From NCBI GenBank assembly GCA_016214345.1, contig JACROR010000011.1:1-48100 (forward strand): DNA of 48,100 bases. The letters run 5' to 3'. The notes below the pieces were generated by a model, which worked only from the letters and a program-made list of their open reading frames with translations, searched no databases and was not told the DNA's origin. The position numbers and the translations under genes are program-made. Below, piece by piece: positions 33,486 to 41,810 of the stretch. How positions within the stretch are numbered: the stretch's first letter is position 1; the number at the start of each line of letters is the position of its first letter. This stretch comes from Candidatus Niyogiibacteriota bacterium (lineage in GTDB: Bacteria > Patescibacteriota > Minisyncoccia > JACROR01).

Positions 33486-33525
33486 AACAAAAAACAGCTC
33501 CGCTTTGGCGGAGCTGTTTTTTGTT
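33486..33525 (+). terminator. Intrinsic terminator after tmRNA
   Basis: An 18-bp perfect stem (33486-33503 with 33508-33525) with a TTTG loop; the GC-rich part is CAGCTCCGC/GCGGAGCTG followed by TTTTTTG. The A-run on the other side makes it usable in both directions. Confidence 0.85.
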
Positions 33526-33568
33526 ATCTGTTTTGGAAAAGGCATGAAAGTATGATATTAAACAGCTT

Positions 33569-34276
33569 ATGCGCATTCAAAAATATTTTTCGCAAAATAA
33601 AATAATGTCGCGCCGGGAAACCGAAGACTATATCCGCCAAGGCCTGATTTCATGCAACGGCAAAGTCGTAAAAGATTTAGGTTTTCAAATGGACCCCGCA
33701 AAAGACAAAATTAAAATTTTAAAGGCGTTGAAATTTGAAAAATCGGGTCTTCGCGAGAAAATAACATTCGCCTTAAACAAACCAAAAGGATTTGTTTCTT
33801 CTAAAAATAAATCGGAGGGCAAAACTATCTTTGAAATTTCCGATGATTTTTTAGAATTGAATGCCGTGGGCCGGCTGGATAAAGAAAGCGAGGGTTTGAT
33901 TTTGCTTTCCAATGACGGAGTAATAACTTCCGCGGTCACCGGCAGCGACCATAAAATTGAAAAAGAATATGAAGTAAAAACGCGCGAAAAACTAAACGCG
34001 GGGATGATCAGAAAAATGGAAAACGGCCTAATGCTTGATGATGGCATGACTTTACCGGCAGAAGCGCGGCTGATAAATGATAAAACTTTCAGAATAATTT
34101 TACGCGAAGGCAGTAAACATCAAATCCGCAGAATGGCCGCCGCGCTTAATTTAACGATTTTGCAATTAAAAAGACTGCGGGTGGGAAATATTACTTTGGA
34201 CAAATTGCCTATTGGAAAATATAGAAAACTTTCAGAAAGTGAAATTCAAAATTTAAAAAAAATTAGCAAGAATTAA
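33569..34276 (+). CDS. RsuA/RluB-family rRNA pseudouridine synthase
   Basis: The enzyme converts specific rRNA uridines to pseudouridine. The 235-residue protein has an N-terminal S4-like RNA-binding helix pair (MRIQKYFSQNKIMSRRETEDYIRQGLI), LNKPKGFVSS, the catalytic GRLDKESEGLILLSNDG (Asp at about residue 109) and EGSKHQIRRMAAALN, the conserved C-terminal motif. The rRNA target (small or large subunit) is not clear from the sequence. It is downstream of the tmRNA terminator and reads toward the infC operon. Confidence 0.93.
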   Translation: MRIQKYFSQNKIMSRRETEDYIRQGLISCNGKVVKDLGFQMDPAKDKIKILKALKFEKSGLREKITFALNKPKGFVSSKNKSEGKTIFEISDDFLELNAVGRLDKESEGLILLSNDGVITSAVTGSDHKIEKEYEVKTREKLNAGMIRKMENGLMLDDGMTLPAEARLINDKTFRIILREGSKHQIRRMAAALNLTILQLKRLRVGNITLDKLPIGKYRKLSESEIQNLKKISKN

Positions 34277-34392
34277 ACAAGGCGATATGATCGCCCTACC
34301 AGGATCAATTGCGCCCCTCTCCTTAATATGCTTATATGTATAGGCATCGGCACTTTAAAAATTATATAAAAATATGAATTTACGGAGGGAAT

Positions 34393-35208
34393 ATGCGCAT
34401 AAAATGCTCTTTTTTGATCGCCTTTTGGGCAATAATTGTAAGCATGGCAATTTCATTAGCCGACACTCCTAACACGTACGCCGCGGATGCGGGCAAGTCG
34501 CTCCCTTTTCAGGTCGGCGAAAGACTCGTTTATGAAATTTCTTGGTCAGGATTTATCGGCGGCGAGGCTATTATCCAAATAAACGGACAAGTTCAGCGAG
34601 AAGACGCGCGCGTACTCCTAATTAACACTACCGCGAGATCCACGGGCCTATTACGCCTGTTATACCCCATTGAAGACGTGTCATTGTCTTATTTTGACAT
34701 TGATAACCTGCGAAGTTGCGGCGCGGATGTTCATATTACGGAAAACAATTACAAAAAACACGCGGAAATAACTTTTGATCATAAAAAAAATATCGCCACT
34801 TACAAGACCAACGAAGAAACACCGCAAGAATATCCCATAACTAAAAATACGAATGACGCATTTTCCGCTCTTTACGCCTTCCGCGCCATGCGTGACCGGA
34901 TAAAGATTGGCGAATCCATGTCTCTTCCGGTATTTGACGATCGCAAACAACACGAACTTATCATAAAGGTTCTTCGCCAAGAAAAAGTCTCGCTCGCGCG
35001 CGGAAGCGTTAACACAATAGTAGCGACATTTTTTCTGGAATCCGGCGGCCTATTCCAACAAAAAGGTGAAATGACTGTTTGGTTTAGCGACGACGCGGCT
35101 TTCGCGCCCATAAAGATCAAGGCGAACGCTTCTATCGGAACATTTTACATAACTCTCAAAGAATGGAGCGGCGTAACGCTACAAGTCGTTCCTTTCAAAA
35201 CGCGATAA
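34393..35208 (+). CDS. Secreted DUF3108-family protein
   Basis: A 271-residue protein with a Sec signal peptide (basic start, hydrophobic segment to about residue 22, likely cleavage near ADTPNTYA). The mature part fits DUF3108: LPFQVGERLVYEISWSGFIGGEAII, ARSTGLLRLLYPIEDVSLSYFD, EYPITKNTNDAFSALYAFR and MTVWFSDDAAFAPIKIKANASIGTFYITL. Such proteins are usually seen in Gram-negative bacteria and have unknown envelope functions. GGAGGG lies about 4 bases before the ATG. A terminator follows. Horizontal acquisition is possible. Confidence 0.85.
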   Translation: MRIKCSFLIAFWAIIVSMAISLADTPNTYAADAGKSLPFQVGERLVYEISWSGFIGGEAIIQINGQVQREDARVLLINTTARSTGLLRLLYPIEDVSLSYFDIDNLRSCGADVHITENNYKKHAEITFDHKKNIATYKTNEETPQEYPITKNTNDAFSALYAFRAMRDRIKIGESMSLPVFDDRKQHELIIKVLRQEKVSLARGSVNTIVATFFLESGGLFQQKGEMTVWFSDDAAFAPIKIKANASIGTFYITLKEWSGVTLQVVPFKTR

Positions 35209-35227
35209 TCGTAGAACAAAACGGTTT

Positions 35228-35262
35228 AAAAATCGCCGCCATTAATTGGAACGGCGATTTTT
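35228..35262 (+). terminator. Terminator after the DUF3108 gene
   Basis: An 11-bp stem AAAAATCGCCG/CGGCGATTTTT with a 13-base loop, ending in a T-run. Confidence 0.8.
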
Positions 35263-35267
35263 TAATA

Positions 35268-35294
35268 GTTTACATAGGTGCCACCTATGTAAAC
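35268..35294. repeat. Palindrome with arm GTTTACATAGGTG (copy 1)
   Basis: 13-base arms around one central C. The inner 21 bases recur exactly at 47778-47798. A related palindrome with arm TCCAAGGTG follows at 35299-35317 around a central G; all share AGGTG-N-CACCT. The rest of the gap up to infC holds short repeats of the CCTAAAAACTA/CCTACAACTAAAA type. Confidence 0.8.
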
Positions 35295-35298
35295 GGTT

Positions 35299-35317
35299 TC
35301 CAAGGTGGCACCTTGGA
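35299..35317. repeat. Palindrome with arm TCCAAGGTG
   Basis: 9-base perfect arms around a central G, 4 bases after the previous palindrome and sharing its AGGTG-N-CACCT core. Confidence 0.75.
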
Positions 35318-35367
35318 TTGAGATAAAACCTAAAAACTAGCACCTACAACTAAAACCTATTTCGCGC

Positions 35368-35396
35368 TTGAACGGCGCGAAACTATGTGCTAATCT
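35368..35396 (+). promoter_or_regulatory. Candidate promoter and leader of the infC operon
   Basis: TTGAAC (35368-35373), 17 bases, TAATCT (35391-35396). A TTTCGCGC/GCGCGAAA hairpin (35360-35382) overlaps it, and GGCC-GCGAGA-GGCC lies at 35411-35424 over the candidate GAGAGG ribosome site. L20 or IF3 feedback could act here, but that is speculative. Confidence 0.35.
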
Positions 35397-35432
35397 ATTT
35401 AAATATATAAGGCCGCGAGAGGCCTTTAATTC

Positions 35433-35954
35433 ATAAAGCATCTGGAAAAAAGACCAAGGATCAACAATAGAATAACTGCGTCTCCCCTACAGTTAGTGGG
35501 CAATCAAGGCGAAAACTTGGGCGTAGTCAGCATAGAGGAGGCTCTCCGCCTGGCGGAAGAAGCCGGACTGGACTTGATCGAGATAGCGCCTACCGCCAAG
35601 CCGCCCGTGTGCCGGATCATGGAATACGGCAAATACCTCTACCTGCAGGAAAAAAAGGCGCGCGAATCGGCGAAAAAATCGCACACCAGCGAATTGCGGA
35701 ATTTGCGGGTCAACATCGGCACTTCCCAGCACGACCTGGAATTGAAGGCTCAAAAGGCTTCGGAATTCTTGAAAGACGGAGATCGCGTGCGGATAGAGCT
35801 GGCGCTCAAAGGACGCGCCAAATATATGGATAAAAGCTTCATAAATGAGCGCCTCCAGCGGATATTGCATCTTATAACGGAAAAGCATAAAATCATGGAA
35901 AGTCCCAAAAAGGGGCCCCGCGGCATATCCATACTTATAGAAAAAGACAAATAA
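35433..35954 (+). CDS. infC: Translation initiation factor IF-3, non-canonical start
   Basis: IF-3 binds the 30S subunit and checks initiator pairing. Reading from the GTG at 35496 misses the family's N-terminus; the frame upstream encodes RPRINNRITASPLQLVGNQ, the conserved RINxxI...V segment, and is open from just after a TAA at 35427. No ATG, GTG or TTG exists in that stretch. The likely start is ATA at 35433 (GAGAGG ends 10 bases before), with CTG at 35442 or ATC at 35460 as alternatives. About 173 residues. The C-terminal domain (LRNLRVNIGTSQHDLELK; VRIELALKGR; GPRGISILIEK) is complete. First gene of infC-rpmI-rplT. Confidence 0.92.
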   Translation: MKHLEKRPRINNRITASPLQLVGNQGENLGVVSIEEALRLAEEAGLDLIEIAPTAKPPVCRIMEYGKYLYLQEKKARESAKKSHTSELRNLRVNIGTSQHDLELKAQKASEFLKDGDRVRIELALKGRAKYMDKSFINERLQRILHLITEKHKIMESPKKGPRGISILIEKDK

Positions 35955-35955
35955 T

Positions 35956-36156
35956 ATGGCCAAGACCAATTACAAAACCAATAAGTCCTACGCCAAACGG
36001 CTGAAAATCACCAAAAACGGCAAGGTGCTCGCGCGCGTGGCGGGACAAAACCATTTCAATGCCAAAGAATCGCGTTCCAAGCAAATGGGACAAAAAGGCT
36101 GGGTGGCCTTTCCTTTGGGCAAAAAAGAGCTTAAGAAATATCTGCCCAATCTGTAA
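35956..36156 (+). CDS. rpmI: 50S ribosomal protein bL35
   Basis: A 66-residue basic protein with the L35 pattern: TNKSYAKRLKITKNGKVLARVAGQNHFNAKESRSKQMGQKG and a short C-terminal KYLPNL. It is one base after the infC stop and 16 bases before rplT, in the conserved IF3-L35-L20 operon order. Confidence 0.95.
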   Translation: MAKTNYKTNKSYAKRLKITKNGKVLARVAGQNHFNAKESRSKQMGQKGWVAFPLGKKELKKYLPNL

Positions 36157-36172
36157 ATTAAATTAAACTTTT

Positions 36173-36529
36173 ATGACACGGGTAAAACGAGGAACTACGG
36201 CGATAAAGAAACGAAGGACGATCTTGCGCAAGACCAAGGGTTTTAAGTGGGGGCGCAAATCCAAAGAACGACTCGCCAGAGAGGCGCTGCTTCACGCGGG
36301 CACGCACGCCTTCAACGACCGCCGCAAGAAAAAAAGGGATTTCCGCGCGCTCTGGCAGATACAGATAGGCGCCGCGACGAGGATCCACGGACTCTCTTAC
36401 AGCAGATTTATTGATGGCATGAAAAAAGCGGGACTCAACTTGAACCGAAAAGTACTCTCCGAGATGGCGCAAAAACAACCGGACATCTTCAAAGAAATAG
36501 TGGAATCGGTTAAACAAGTAAAAGCGTAG
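36173..36529 (+). CDS. rplT: 50S ribosomal protein bL20
   Basis: A 118-residue basic protein of standard length: TRVKRGTTAIKKRRTILRKTKGFKWGRKS at the N-terminus and RDFRALWQIQIGAATRIHGLSYSRFIDGMKKAGLNLNRKVLSEMA. It binds 23S rRNA early in assembly and in many bacteria represses its own operon. Last gene of the infC operon, followed by a terminator. Confidence 0.97.
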   Translation: MTRVKRGTTAIKKRRTILRKTKGFKWGRKSKERLAREALLHAGTHAFNDRRKKKRDFRALWQIQIGAATRIHGLSYSRFIDGMKKAGLNLNRKVLSEMAQKQPDIFKEIVESVKQVKA

Positions 36530-36554
36530 AGCTAAAAACTTAAAAAATGGCGTC

Positions 36555-36588
36555 ACAAAAAATTTCCCCAAGGTGGGAAATTTTTTGT
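36555..36588. terminator. Bidirectional terminator between rplT and polX
   Basis: A 14-bp stem with 6-base loop, ACAAAAAATTTCCC-CAAGGT-GGGAAATTTTTTGT, giving a T-run on both strands. It lies between convergent rplT and polX and ends one base before the polX stop codon. Confidence 0.85.
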
Positions 36589-38340
36589 TTATCGCGAGAA
36601 TCTTTTATGTTTTGGCTTTTTCATGAATGCCAGAAATTTTTGAAGCGGCAAAGTGTTTATGATATCCGATCTCTCACACCAACCGGCGCGCGCCTGGCCT
36701 AGGCCGTATTCCAAAAAACGCATGTGCGACGTGGCATGGGCGTCCGAACTTATGGAAAATTTAACGCCTGACGCTTTCGCCCGCCTGATGTTTTCTACTT
36801 TAAGATCCAATCGCGAAGGATAGGCGTCTATCTCCAAAATGGTGCCGGTACGTTTGGCCGCCGCGAAAATTTTTTCCATATCCAAAGAGATCGCCGCTCT
36901 TTCATTGATGATCCTGCCCGTGGGATGGAAAATAATGTCCACATGAGGATTTTCCATAGCACGAATGACGCGTGCTGTTTGTTCTTTTTCGCTTAAATTA
37001 AAATGCGAATGCACCGCCGTCCCCACCACATCCAAGCGGGACAAAACCCGATCTTCAATGTCCAAAGATCCGTCTTTTAAAATATTCACCTCCGCGCCGG
37101 ACAATACGCGGATCTTTTTGCCGCGCCTTTGCAATTTCGCGTTCAAAAGGGCGATCGCTTTCACTTGACGGAGCAGTTTTTTCTCATCCGATCCTCCGGT
37201 CATAGCCAAACTCTTGGTGTGGTCGGTGATAGCTATGTATTCCAAGCCGAGCCGCTCCGCCTCCTCCGCCATCTCTTCCAAAGAATTGTCTCCGTCCGTC
37301 CAATTAGTCTGGGTTTGCAAATCGCCGCGCAAATCTCCGTAGCCGATTAATTTGGGCAGTTTATGCCTTGCCGCCGCCTCTATCTCTCCTGAATTCAATC
37401 TCATCTCGGGCGCTATCCAATCCATGCCGAGTTTTTTGTAAATTTCCTCCTCATCTTTGCCGGCAGCGCGTTTCTTCCCGCGCCATAAACCGTATTCGTT
37501 TAATTTGTATCCGCGCTTAATGGCAATTTTGCGCAAGGCCACATTGTGGTCCTTGTTGCCCGTAAAATACTGAAGCGCCGCTCCGAAAGAAGCCATGGGT
37601 ATGACCCGCAGATCGGCATCGATGCCCGCGCTCAAACGAACCAAGGATTTGGTCTTGCCTTGGGCATAGATCCGAACCACTTCGGGCATGCCGACAAAAG
37701 CTTTCATCGCCTCGGCCGGATGTTCGGCTACCGCCAATAGATCCAGATCCCCTATGGTTTCCCGCATTCTCCGCAACGACCCCGCGGACTCCACCTTTTT
37801 CACCCCGCGCGCGGCAAGCAGCCGTTTTTTTATCTCTTCCGCCAGAGGGCGAACATCACCCAACAAAGATCTGCCGCCGGACTTTTTGTGGAACTCTATG
37901 CTTTTTAAAATTTTGTCTTCAAATTTTTTGCCGAAATGAGGCAAGCCGCGAAGCCGGCCTCGGCGCGCCGCGTGCTCCAATTCTCGAACATTTTTTATTT
38001 TTAATTTTTGGTATAAGATCTTTATGGTTTTGGGACCCACGCCCTCTATCGCCGTCAAGCCACGCACATCAACCGGCATTTTCTTTTTTAACGCGTCATG
38101 ATCTTTGACATGACCGGTTTTTAAATACTCTTCTATCCGCTCCGCGATACCTTTGCCAACGCCCGGAATTTTTTCCAATCCAGCCAATCCCTCCCTTTTA
38201 TAAATATCCGCCACGTCTTCCTCCATCGCCTCCAACGCAGTCGCCACTTTTTCAAAAGCGCGCGGCTTAAAAAGAACTTCCCGTATGGAAAGAAGTTCGG
38301 ACATCTCAAAAAATATTTCGGATAGTTTTCGGTTGTTCAC
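36589..38340 (-). CDS. polX: DNA polymerase X with C-terminal PHP domain
   Basis: A family X repair polymerase of 583 residues. Helix-hairpin-helix segments (LEKIPGVGKGIAERI; TAIEGVGPKTIKILYQKL) precede the palm (GSLRRMRETIGDLDLLAVA with the catalytic GDLD acids; IDADLRVI). The PHP domain follows from about residue 340: YGDLRGDLQTQTNWTDG, ITDHTKSLAM, LSGAEVNIL, GTAVHSHFN, IIFHPTGR, ILEIDAYPSRLDL and ISSDAHA. The first PHP HxH pair is QxQ, whereas the later His/Asp/Glu positions remain, so 3'-5' exonuclease activity may be reduced. First visible gene of the minus block from 43 kb, at its 3' end. Confidence 0.94.
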   Translation of the reverse strand: MNNRKLSEIFFEMSELLSIREVLFKPRAFEKVATALEAMEEDVADIYKREGLAGLEKIPGVGKGIAERIEEYLKTGHVKDHDALKKKMPVDVRGLTAIEGVGPKTIKILYQKLKIKNVRELEHAARRGRLRGLPHFGKKFEDKILKSIEFHKKSGGRSLLGDVRPLAEEIKKRLLAARGVKKVESAGSLRRMRETIGDLDLLAVAEHPAEAMKAFVGMPEVVRIYAQGKTKSLVRLSAGIDADLRVIPMASFGAALQYFTGNKDHNVALRKIAIKRGYKLNEYGLWRGKKRAAGKDEEEIYKKLGMDWIAPEMRLNSGEIEAAARHKLPKLIGYGDLRGDLQTQTNWTDGDNSLEEMAEEAERLGLEYIAITDHTKSLAMTGGSDEKKLLRQVKAIALLNAKLQRRGKKIRVLSGAEVNILKDGSLDIEDRVLSRLDVVGTAVHSHFNLSEKEQTARVIRAMENPHVDIIFHPTGRIINERAAISLDMEKIFAAAKRTGTILEIDAYPSRLDLKVENIRRAKASGVKFSISSDAHATSHMRFLEYGLGQARAGWCERSDIINTLPLQKFLAFMKKPKHKRFSR

Positions 38341-38345
38341 TGTAA

Positions 38346-38990
38346 CTATATATGAGGTTTTTGGCGCATTTTAAGCTGCGCGAAATTTATGGAGGCGGGA
38401 ATTCTCTTGGAGCTCATGTGCGGATATAGAAATAAAATGCACAAAGACCCCAAAAACGATAACGCGCTGGCGCCGATGAATAATACTTCAAAGCCGAATT
38501 TGCCGACAATGATGCCACCCAAAGCGCCGGACAAAGAAGTTGCCATGCCCACGGAAAAAACGCTCTCCACGCTCCATTCAAAACTCGTATGACCCTTATC
38601 AATGTGGCGGGTAAAAATTCCATACCACGCCGGAACCACGAAAGACATGGCTACTCCCAAAAAACTCTGGATTAAATAAATATGGACAGGCGTGCTGGCA
38701 AAAATGAAAAGCAAAATGGCGGCACTGGCGGCCACATAACCAAAAAATAGCGCGAAAAAATCATCCCGCTCGCCATCCGTGCGGTCCAAAAACCGGGCAA
38801 TAGGCAACTGCAAAATGGATTTGGTAACCCAATACGCCGCGGTGGCAAATCCGGCGACCTCCGCCCCTCCGCCCGCAATCCGATCGGTCAAAAATATGGC
38901 AAATACCGGCCCAAACGAGCCAAACGCCGAATTAATGACAAAATCTATGGATACTATGATCTTTATTATTTTATTTATATTAGCCAACAT
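38346..38990 (-). CDS. Half-size MFS-like membrane protein
   Basis: A 214-residue protein with about six membrane spans. FAIFLTDRIAGGGAEVAGFATAAYWVTKSILQLPIARFLDRTDGERDDFF has the MFS loop-2-3 character (GxLxDRxGRR-like). This corresponds to one half of a 12-span transporter. It either dimerises or is a shortened relative; no second half is seen nearby. It lies between polX and the ROK kinase on the same strand and may serve the sugar block, but no substrate can be named. Confidence 0.8.
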   Translation of the reverse strand: MLANINKIIKIIVSIDFVINSAFGSFGPVFAIFLTDRIAGGGAEVAGFATAAYWVTKSILQLPIARFLDRTDGERDDFFALFFGYVAASAAILLFIFASTPVHIYLIQSFLGVAMSFVVPAWYGIFTRHIDKGHTSFEWSVESVFSVGMATSLSGALGGIIVGKFGFEVLFIGASALSFLGSLCILFLYPHMSSKRIPASINFAQLKMRQKPHI

Positions 38991-38999
38991 AATTTAATT

Positions 39000-39863
39000 T
39001 TAACATTGTTCCGCCATAAACGCAGCGCCTAGCGCCCCGCCTAAGCGTCCCAGCTTGCTGAAAATAATTTTGGTTCGCTTAGCCTGAGGAGAGATCACAA
39101 ATTTAAAAACACCTTTCTTTATCCCGGACAAAAGCAGGGTTTTGGCTTCGGCTATTCCTCCGCTCAAGATCACGGTTTCAGGATCAAAAATATTTATTAT
39201 ATTGGCTATACCCACACCCAAATTCGCTCCCAAATCGCCAAATATTTGTCTGGCATGTTTGTCGCCTTGCTTCGCGCGCCGGAACGCCTCCGAAAATCCG
39301 ATACCTAAAGAATTTTTTATGAATTTATTGGAAGCCACATCCTCAAGATCAAATGTTCCATTTTTATCAAATGCCGTGATCATGTGCCCCACCTCGCCCG
39401 CGGCTCCATGCGAACCAAAACCAATGCGCCCATCCGCCATCCATGCCCCGCCAATACCGGAACCAACGGTCAAATAAAAAACATTCTTTAAATTTTTCGC
39501 GCGCCCAACCGCTTTTTCCGCCAACAAAAAACAATGGACATCATGTTCCATCACGATTTTCGGATATTTAAGCTTCTTCGCCACAAGCCGCCTTAATGGC
39601 TGGCCGTTCAAATAAGGCATATTGGGACTAACCAGCACTTTGGAACGCGAACTGTCCATAACGCCCGCCACGGCAATTCCTATGCCGCCCAACTTATCCG
39701 TGCCAGCCTCTTGGCGGAGTTTACCGGACATCTTAAAAATTACCTCCGATAAACCGCGCAAATTCCGAGGCGTATCGGAAACATCATGACGCAATATTTT
39801 TTTATTCTTCACCAGAACCGCCTTAATGGTGGAAGCCCCTATATCAAATCCCAAATAATACAT
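39000..39863 (-). CDS. ROK-family sugar kinase
   Basis: A 287-residue protein. YLGFDIGASTIKAVLVKN (ATP phosphate-binding DxGxS), GIAVAGVMDSSRSKVL, EHDVHCFLLAEKAVG, YLTVGSGIGGAWMADGRIGFGSHGAAGEVGHM, and NIFDPETVILSGGIAEAK are ROK landmarks. After GHM there is no CxCGxxGCxE zinc cluster, so it belongs to the metal-cluster-lacking kind. It probably phosphorylates glucose or another hexose released by the neighbouring glycosidases, though the sugar is inferred. Confidence 0.92.
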   Translation of the reverse strand: MYYLGFDIGASTIKAVLVKNKKILRHDVSDTPRNLRGLSEVIFKMSGKLRQEAGTDKLGGIGIAVAGVMDSSRSKVLVSPNMPYLNGQPLRRLVAKKLKYPKIVMEHDVHCFLLAEKAVGRAKNLKNVFYLTVGSGIGGAWMADGRIGFGSHGAAGEVGHMITAFDKNGTFDLEDVASNKFIKNSLGIGFSEAFRRAKQGDKHARQIFGDLGANLGVGIANIINIFDPETVILSGGIAEAKTLLLSGIKKGVFKFVISPQAKRTKIIFSKLGRLGGALGAAFMAEQC

Positions 39864-39909
39864 AAATGTAAAAAATGTTTCGTAATTTTATTATTTCAAT
39901 AACGAATAA

Positions 39910-40917
39910 TCAGCCGCGGAAAAGTTGCCGCGCTTCCTCCCAAAATTCCGGATGATTATACTTAACTTTCAACCAATACCACCACTCCGCCCCCCAAAGA
40001 TAGACCTTGGGAAAACCCGCGGCGCGCGCATAATTTATATTATCACGAAACTGCCGCAAATTAAGAGATTTTGACTGCTCTTCCCAAGAAATATCATACA
40101 CCCTCTTATGCGCCCATGGTTCCGCCTGCAATTCGGAAACAATAATCGGTTTATGCGGATAAAACAGACGGACTAGATTGGCTTTCAACCAAAAAAACTT
40201 AGGCGGCAAAGGATATTTTACATATCCCAACCACGGGCTCCACACAATTCTGTACATCGTGGTTCCAAAAATATCCGCCCGTTTGGCGGCGCGAAACCAC
40301 GAGCCGAATTCACCGCTATCCGTTACCATCACGGGGCGGCTGACATCCAAAGAACGCACCAAATCTATTTCTTTTTGCAAAAATGAGACGTCCGGACCGG
40401 GACATTCGCCAAATGGAAGAAACGGCTCATTTTCCACTTGCCAGGCATAAATATTCGTTTTATCTTTATATCGTTTTACAATCTCCGAGAGTAGAACCAA
40501 AATTTTTTCTTGCTGAGCTTTTTCATCTAAAACTTTCGCCCATTCCGGCGCATGGCATTCCGGCCAACGCGGAACCTTCCTGCCCATAACCAAAACTAAT
40601 TCTGTGCCGCGGCGTTCCGCCTCATAAATCATCCAATCGTAATCGCTCCAAATATATTTACCGCTCTCCACCTCCACATCAGGCCAATAAACCGGTAAGC
40701 GAAGCGATTTTGGGCGCAAATCGTCCAAAATCGCCGTATAAGTTTTCCGCCAATCAAGCCCTAAAGATTCACTCCAGGGGCGGGAAAATGCCACGCCCCA
40801 GGCGATATCCGAAGAAAATCCTTCCGGCTGGCGCATCGCTAAACTCAATAAAAATAACGCGCCCAAAAACAAAATCAGCGCCACCATCCATAAAAATTTT
40901 TTTGCGCGCGCACTCAT
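39910..40917 (-). CDS. Membrane-anchored glycoside hydrolase (TIM barrel, GH5/clan-A-like)
   Basis: A 335-residue protein with an N-terminal membrane segment (about residues 8-28). The remainder is a TIM barrel with WGVAFSRPWSESLGLDWRKTY, IYAWQVENEPFLPFG (the NEP acid/base motif on strand 4) and IIVSELQAEPW (a candidate nucleophile glutamate on strand 7). Acidic residues at both positions fit retaining glycosidases of clan GH-A. The exact GH family is not certain. Its start overlaps the EamA stop by 4 bases. It likely works outside the membrane on beta-linked glycans. Confidence 0.88.
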   Translation of the reverse strand: MSARAKKFLWMVALILFLGALFLLSLAMRQPEGFSSDIAWGVAFSRPWSESLGLDWRKTYTAILDDLRPKSLRLPVYWPDVEVESGKYIWSDYDWMIYEAERRGTELVLVMGRKVPRWPECHAPEWAKVLDEKAQQEKILVLLSEIVKRYKDKTNIYAWQVENEPFLPFGECPGPDVSFLQKEIDLVRSLDVSRPVMVTDSGEFGSWFRAAKRADIFGTTMYRIVWSPWLGYVKYPLPPKFFWLKANLVRLFYPHKPIIVSELQAEPWAHKRVYDISWEEQSKSLNLRQFRDNINYARAAGFPKVYLWGAEWWYWLKVKYNHPEFWEEARQLFRG

Positions 40918-41810
40918 ACCACAAGCAAGGCCAATCCAATGCCAATTAATGAAACAGCGGTTATTTTTTGTATTACTATGCCCTGTGTGATTTTTTCTTC
41001 AAAAAGTTGCGGCATTTTAGCGGACAAAAGCAAAGAAAGCGCCAACACGAAAAAATATTGCACGCCCTGAAGCGCGTTAATCAAGGTGGCGCTTCCCAAA
41101 TAAATCGCGTAATTCAAAATTAAAAACGCGAGACCCGCCAAGATTTTATTAGCGACAAAAAGCCCTCCCGCGCGCGCATTAAGCGCCCTGACAGAATTAA
41201 AAATAAGCTCTCGGTTGGCTGACGGTATAAGCAAGATAAGCGCCCCCACAAAACTTCCCAGACGAGTCCAGATAAATCCTGAAAGAAACGGCTGATGCAT
41301 AAAAACATATTTAATCAAAATATAAAAAATTCCGAAAAGAAAAGCCGCTAAAACCGACATTAAAATATTGTGCCAGGCGCGCCTATCTGCCTGTTCGATG
41401 GGCTCTATAAAAATCCCGATGCCTCCCAAGACCAAAAAAAATAAAGCCGCCAACTGCATAAAAGTCAGCCGCTCGTCTAAAAATGCGTATGATCCCAAAT
41501 AAACGAAAACTGACGTAAATCCTCCGACCATGGGCAACACACGCGAAGCTTCTCCGGACTTTAGCGCGGAAAATAAAACCAAAAGAGCAAAGAGAAAAAC
41601 CATACCCACAACCAGGCTTGCCAAAAGTTGCGTCATCCCAGACCAAACCATGTCAAAAGGAAAAAGCAACGCCGCAAAAGCGCTTAAAACTCCCACATAA
41701 AATGTATAAACCAGCGGACTGGTAACAATACGATTCAAAATAAATTTATCGCCCACGGAACTTAATGCTCCGAAAAAATAAGCGATAATAGCCACCGGTA
41801 TCCAATTCAT
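40914..41810 (-). CDS. EamA/DMT-family transporter
   Basis: A 298-residue protein with about ten membrane spans in two EamA-like halves. FFGALSSVGDKFILNRIV, SGEASRVLPMVGGFTSVFVYLGSYAFLDERLTFMQLAALFFLVLGGIGIFIEP and a second half from LMSVLAAFLFGIFYILIKY show the DMT features. Its 4-base overlaps with both glycosidase genes mean the three are translated as a unit, so a sugar or glycoside substrate is plausible. That is inferred, since the family exports or imports many metabolites. Confidence 0.9.
   Translation of the reverse strand: MNWIPVAIIAYFFGALSSVGDKFILNRIVTSPLVYTFYVGVLSAFAALLFPFDMVWSGMTQLLASLVVGMVFLFALLVLFSALKSGEASRVLPMVGGFTSVFVYLGSYAFLDERLTFMQLAALFFLVLGGIGIFIEPIEQADRRAWHNILMSVLAAFLFGIFYILIKYVFMHQPFLSGFIWTRLGSFVGALILLIPSANRELIFNSVRALNARAGGLFVANKILAGLAFLILNYAIYLGSATLINALQGVQYFFVLALSLLLSAKMPQLFEEKITQGIVIQKITAVSLIGIGLALLVV

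Noticed and set aside
33385-33576. Minus-strand 63-codon frame beginning MRISCLISYFH and ending VETAGIEPA
   Set aside because: It is antisense to the tmRNA 3' end and the terminator; the GIEPA ending is the usual T-arm artefact.
35496-35954. infC starting at GTG 35496
   Set aside because: That start would remove the conserved IF-3 N-terminal segment encoded just upstream in the same frame.
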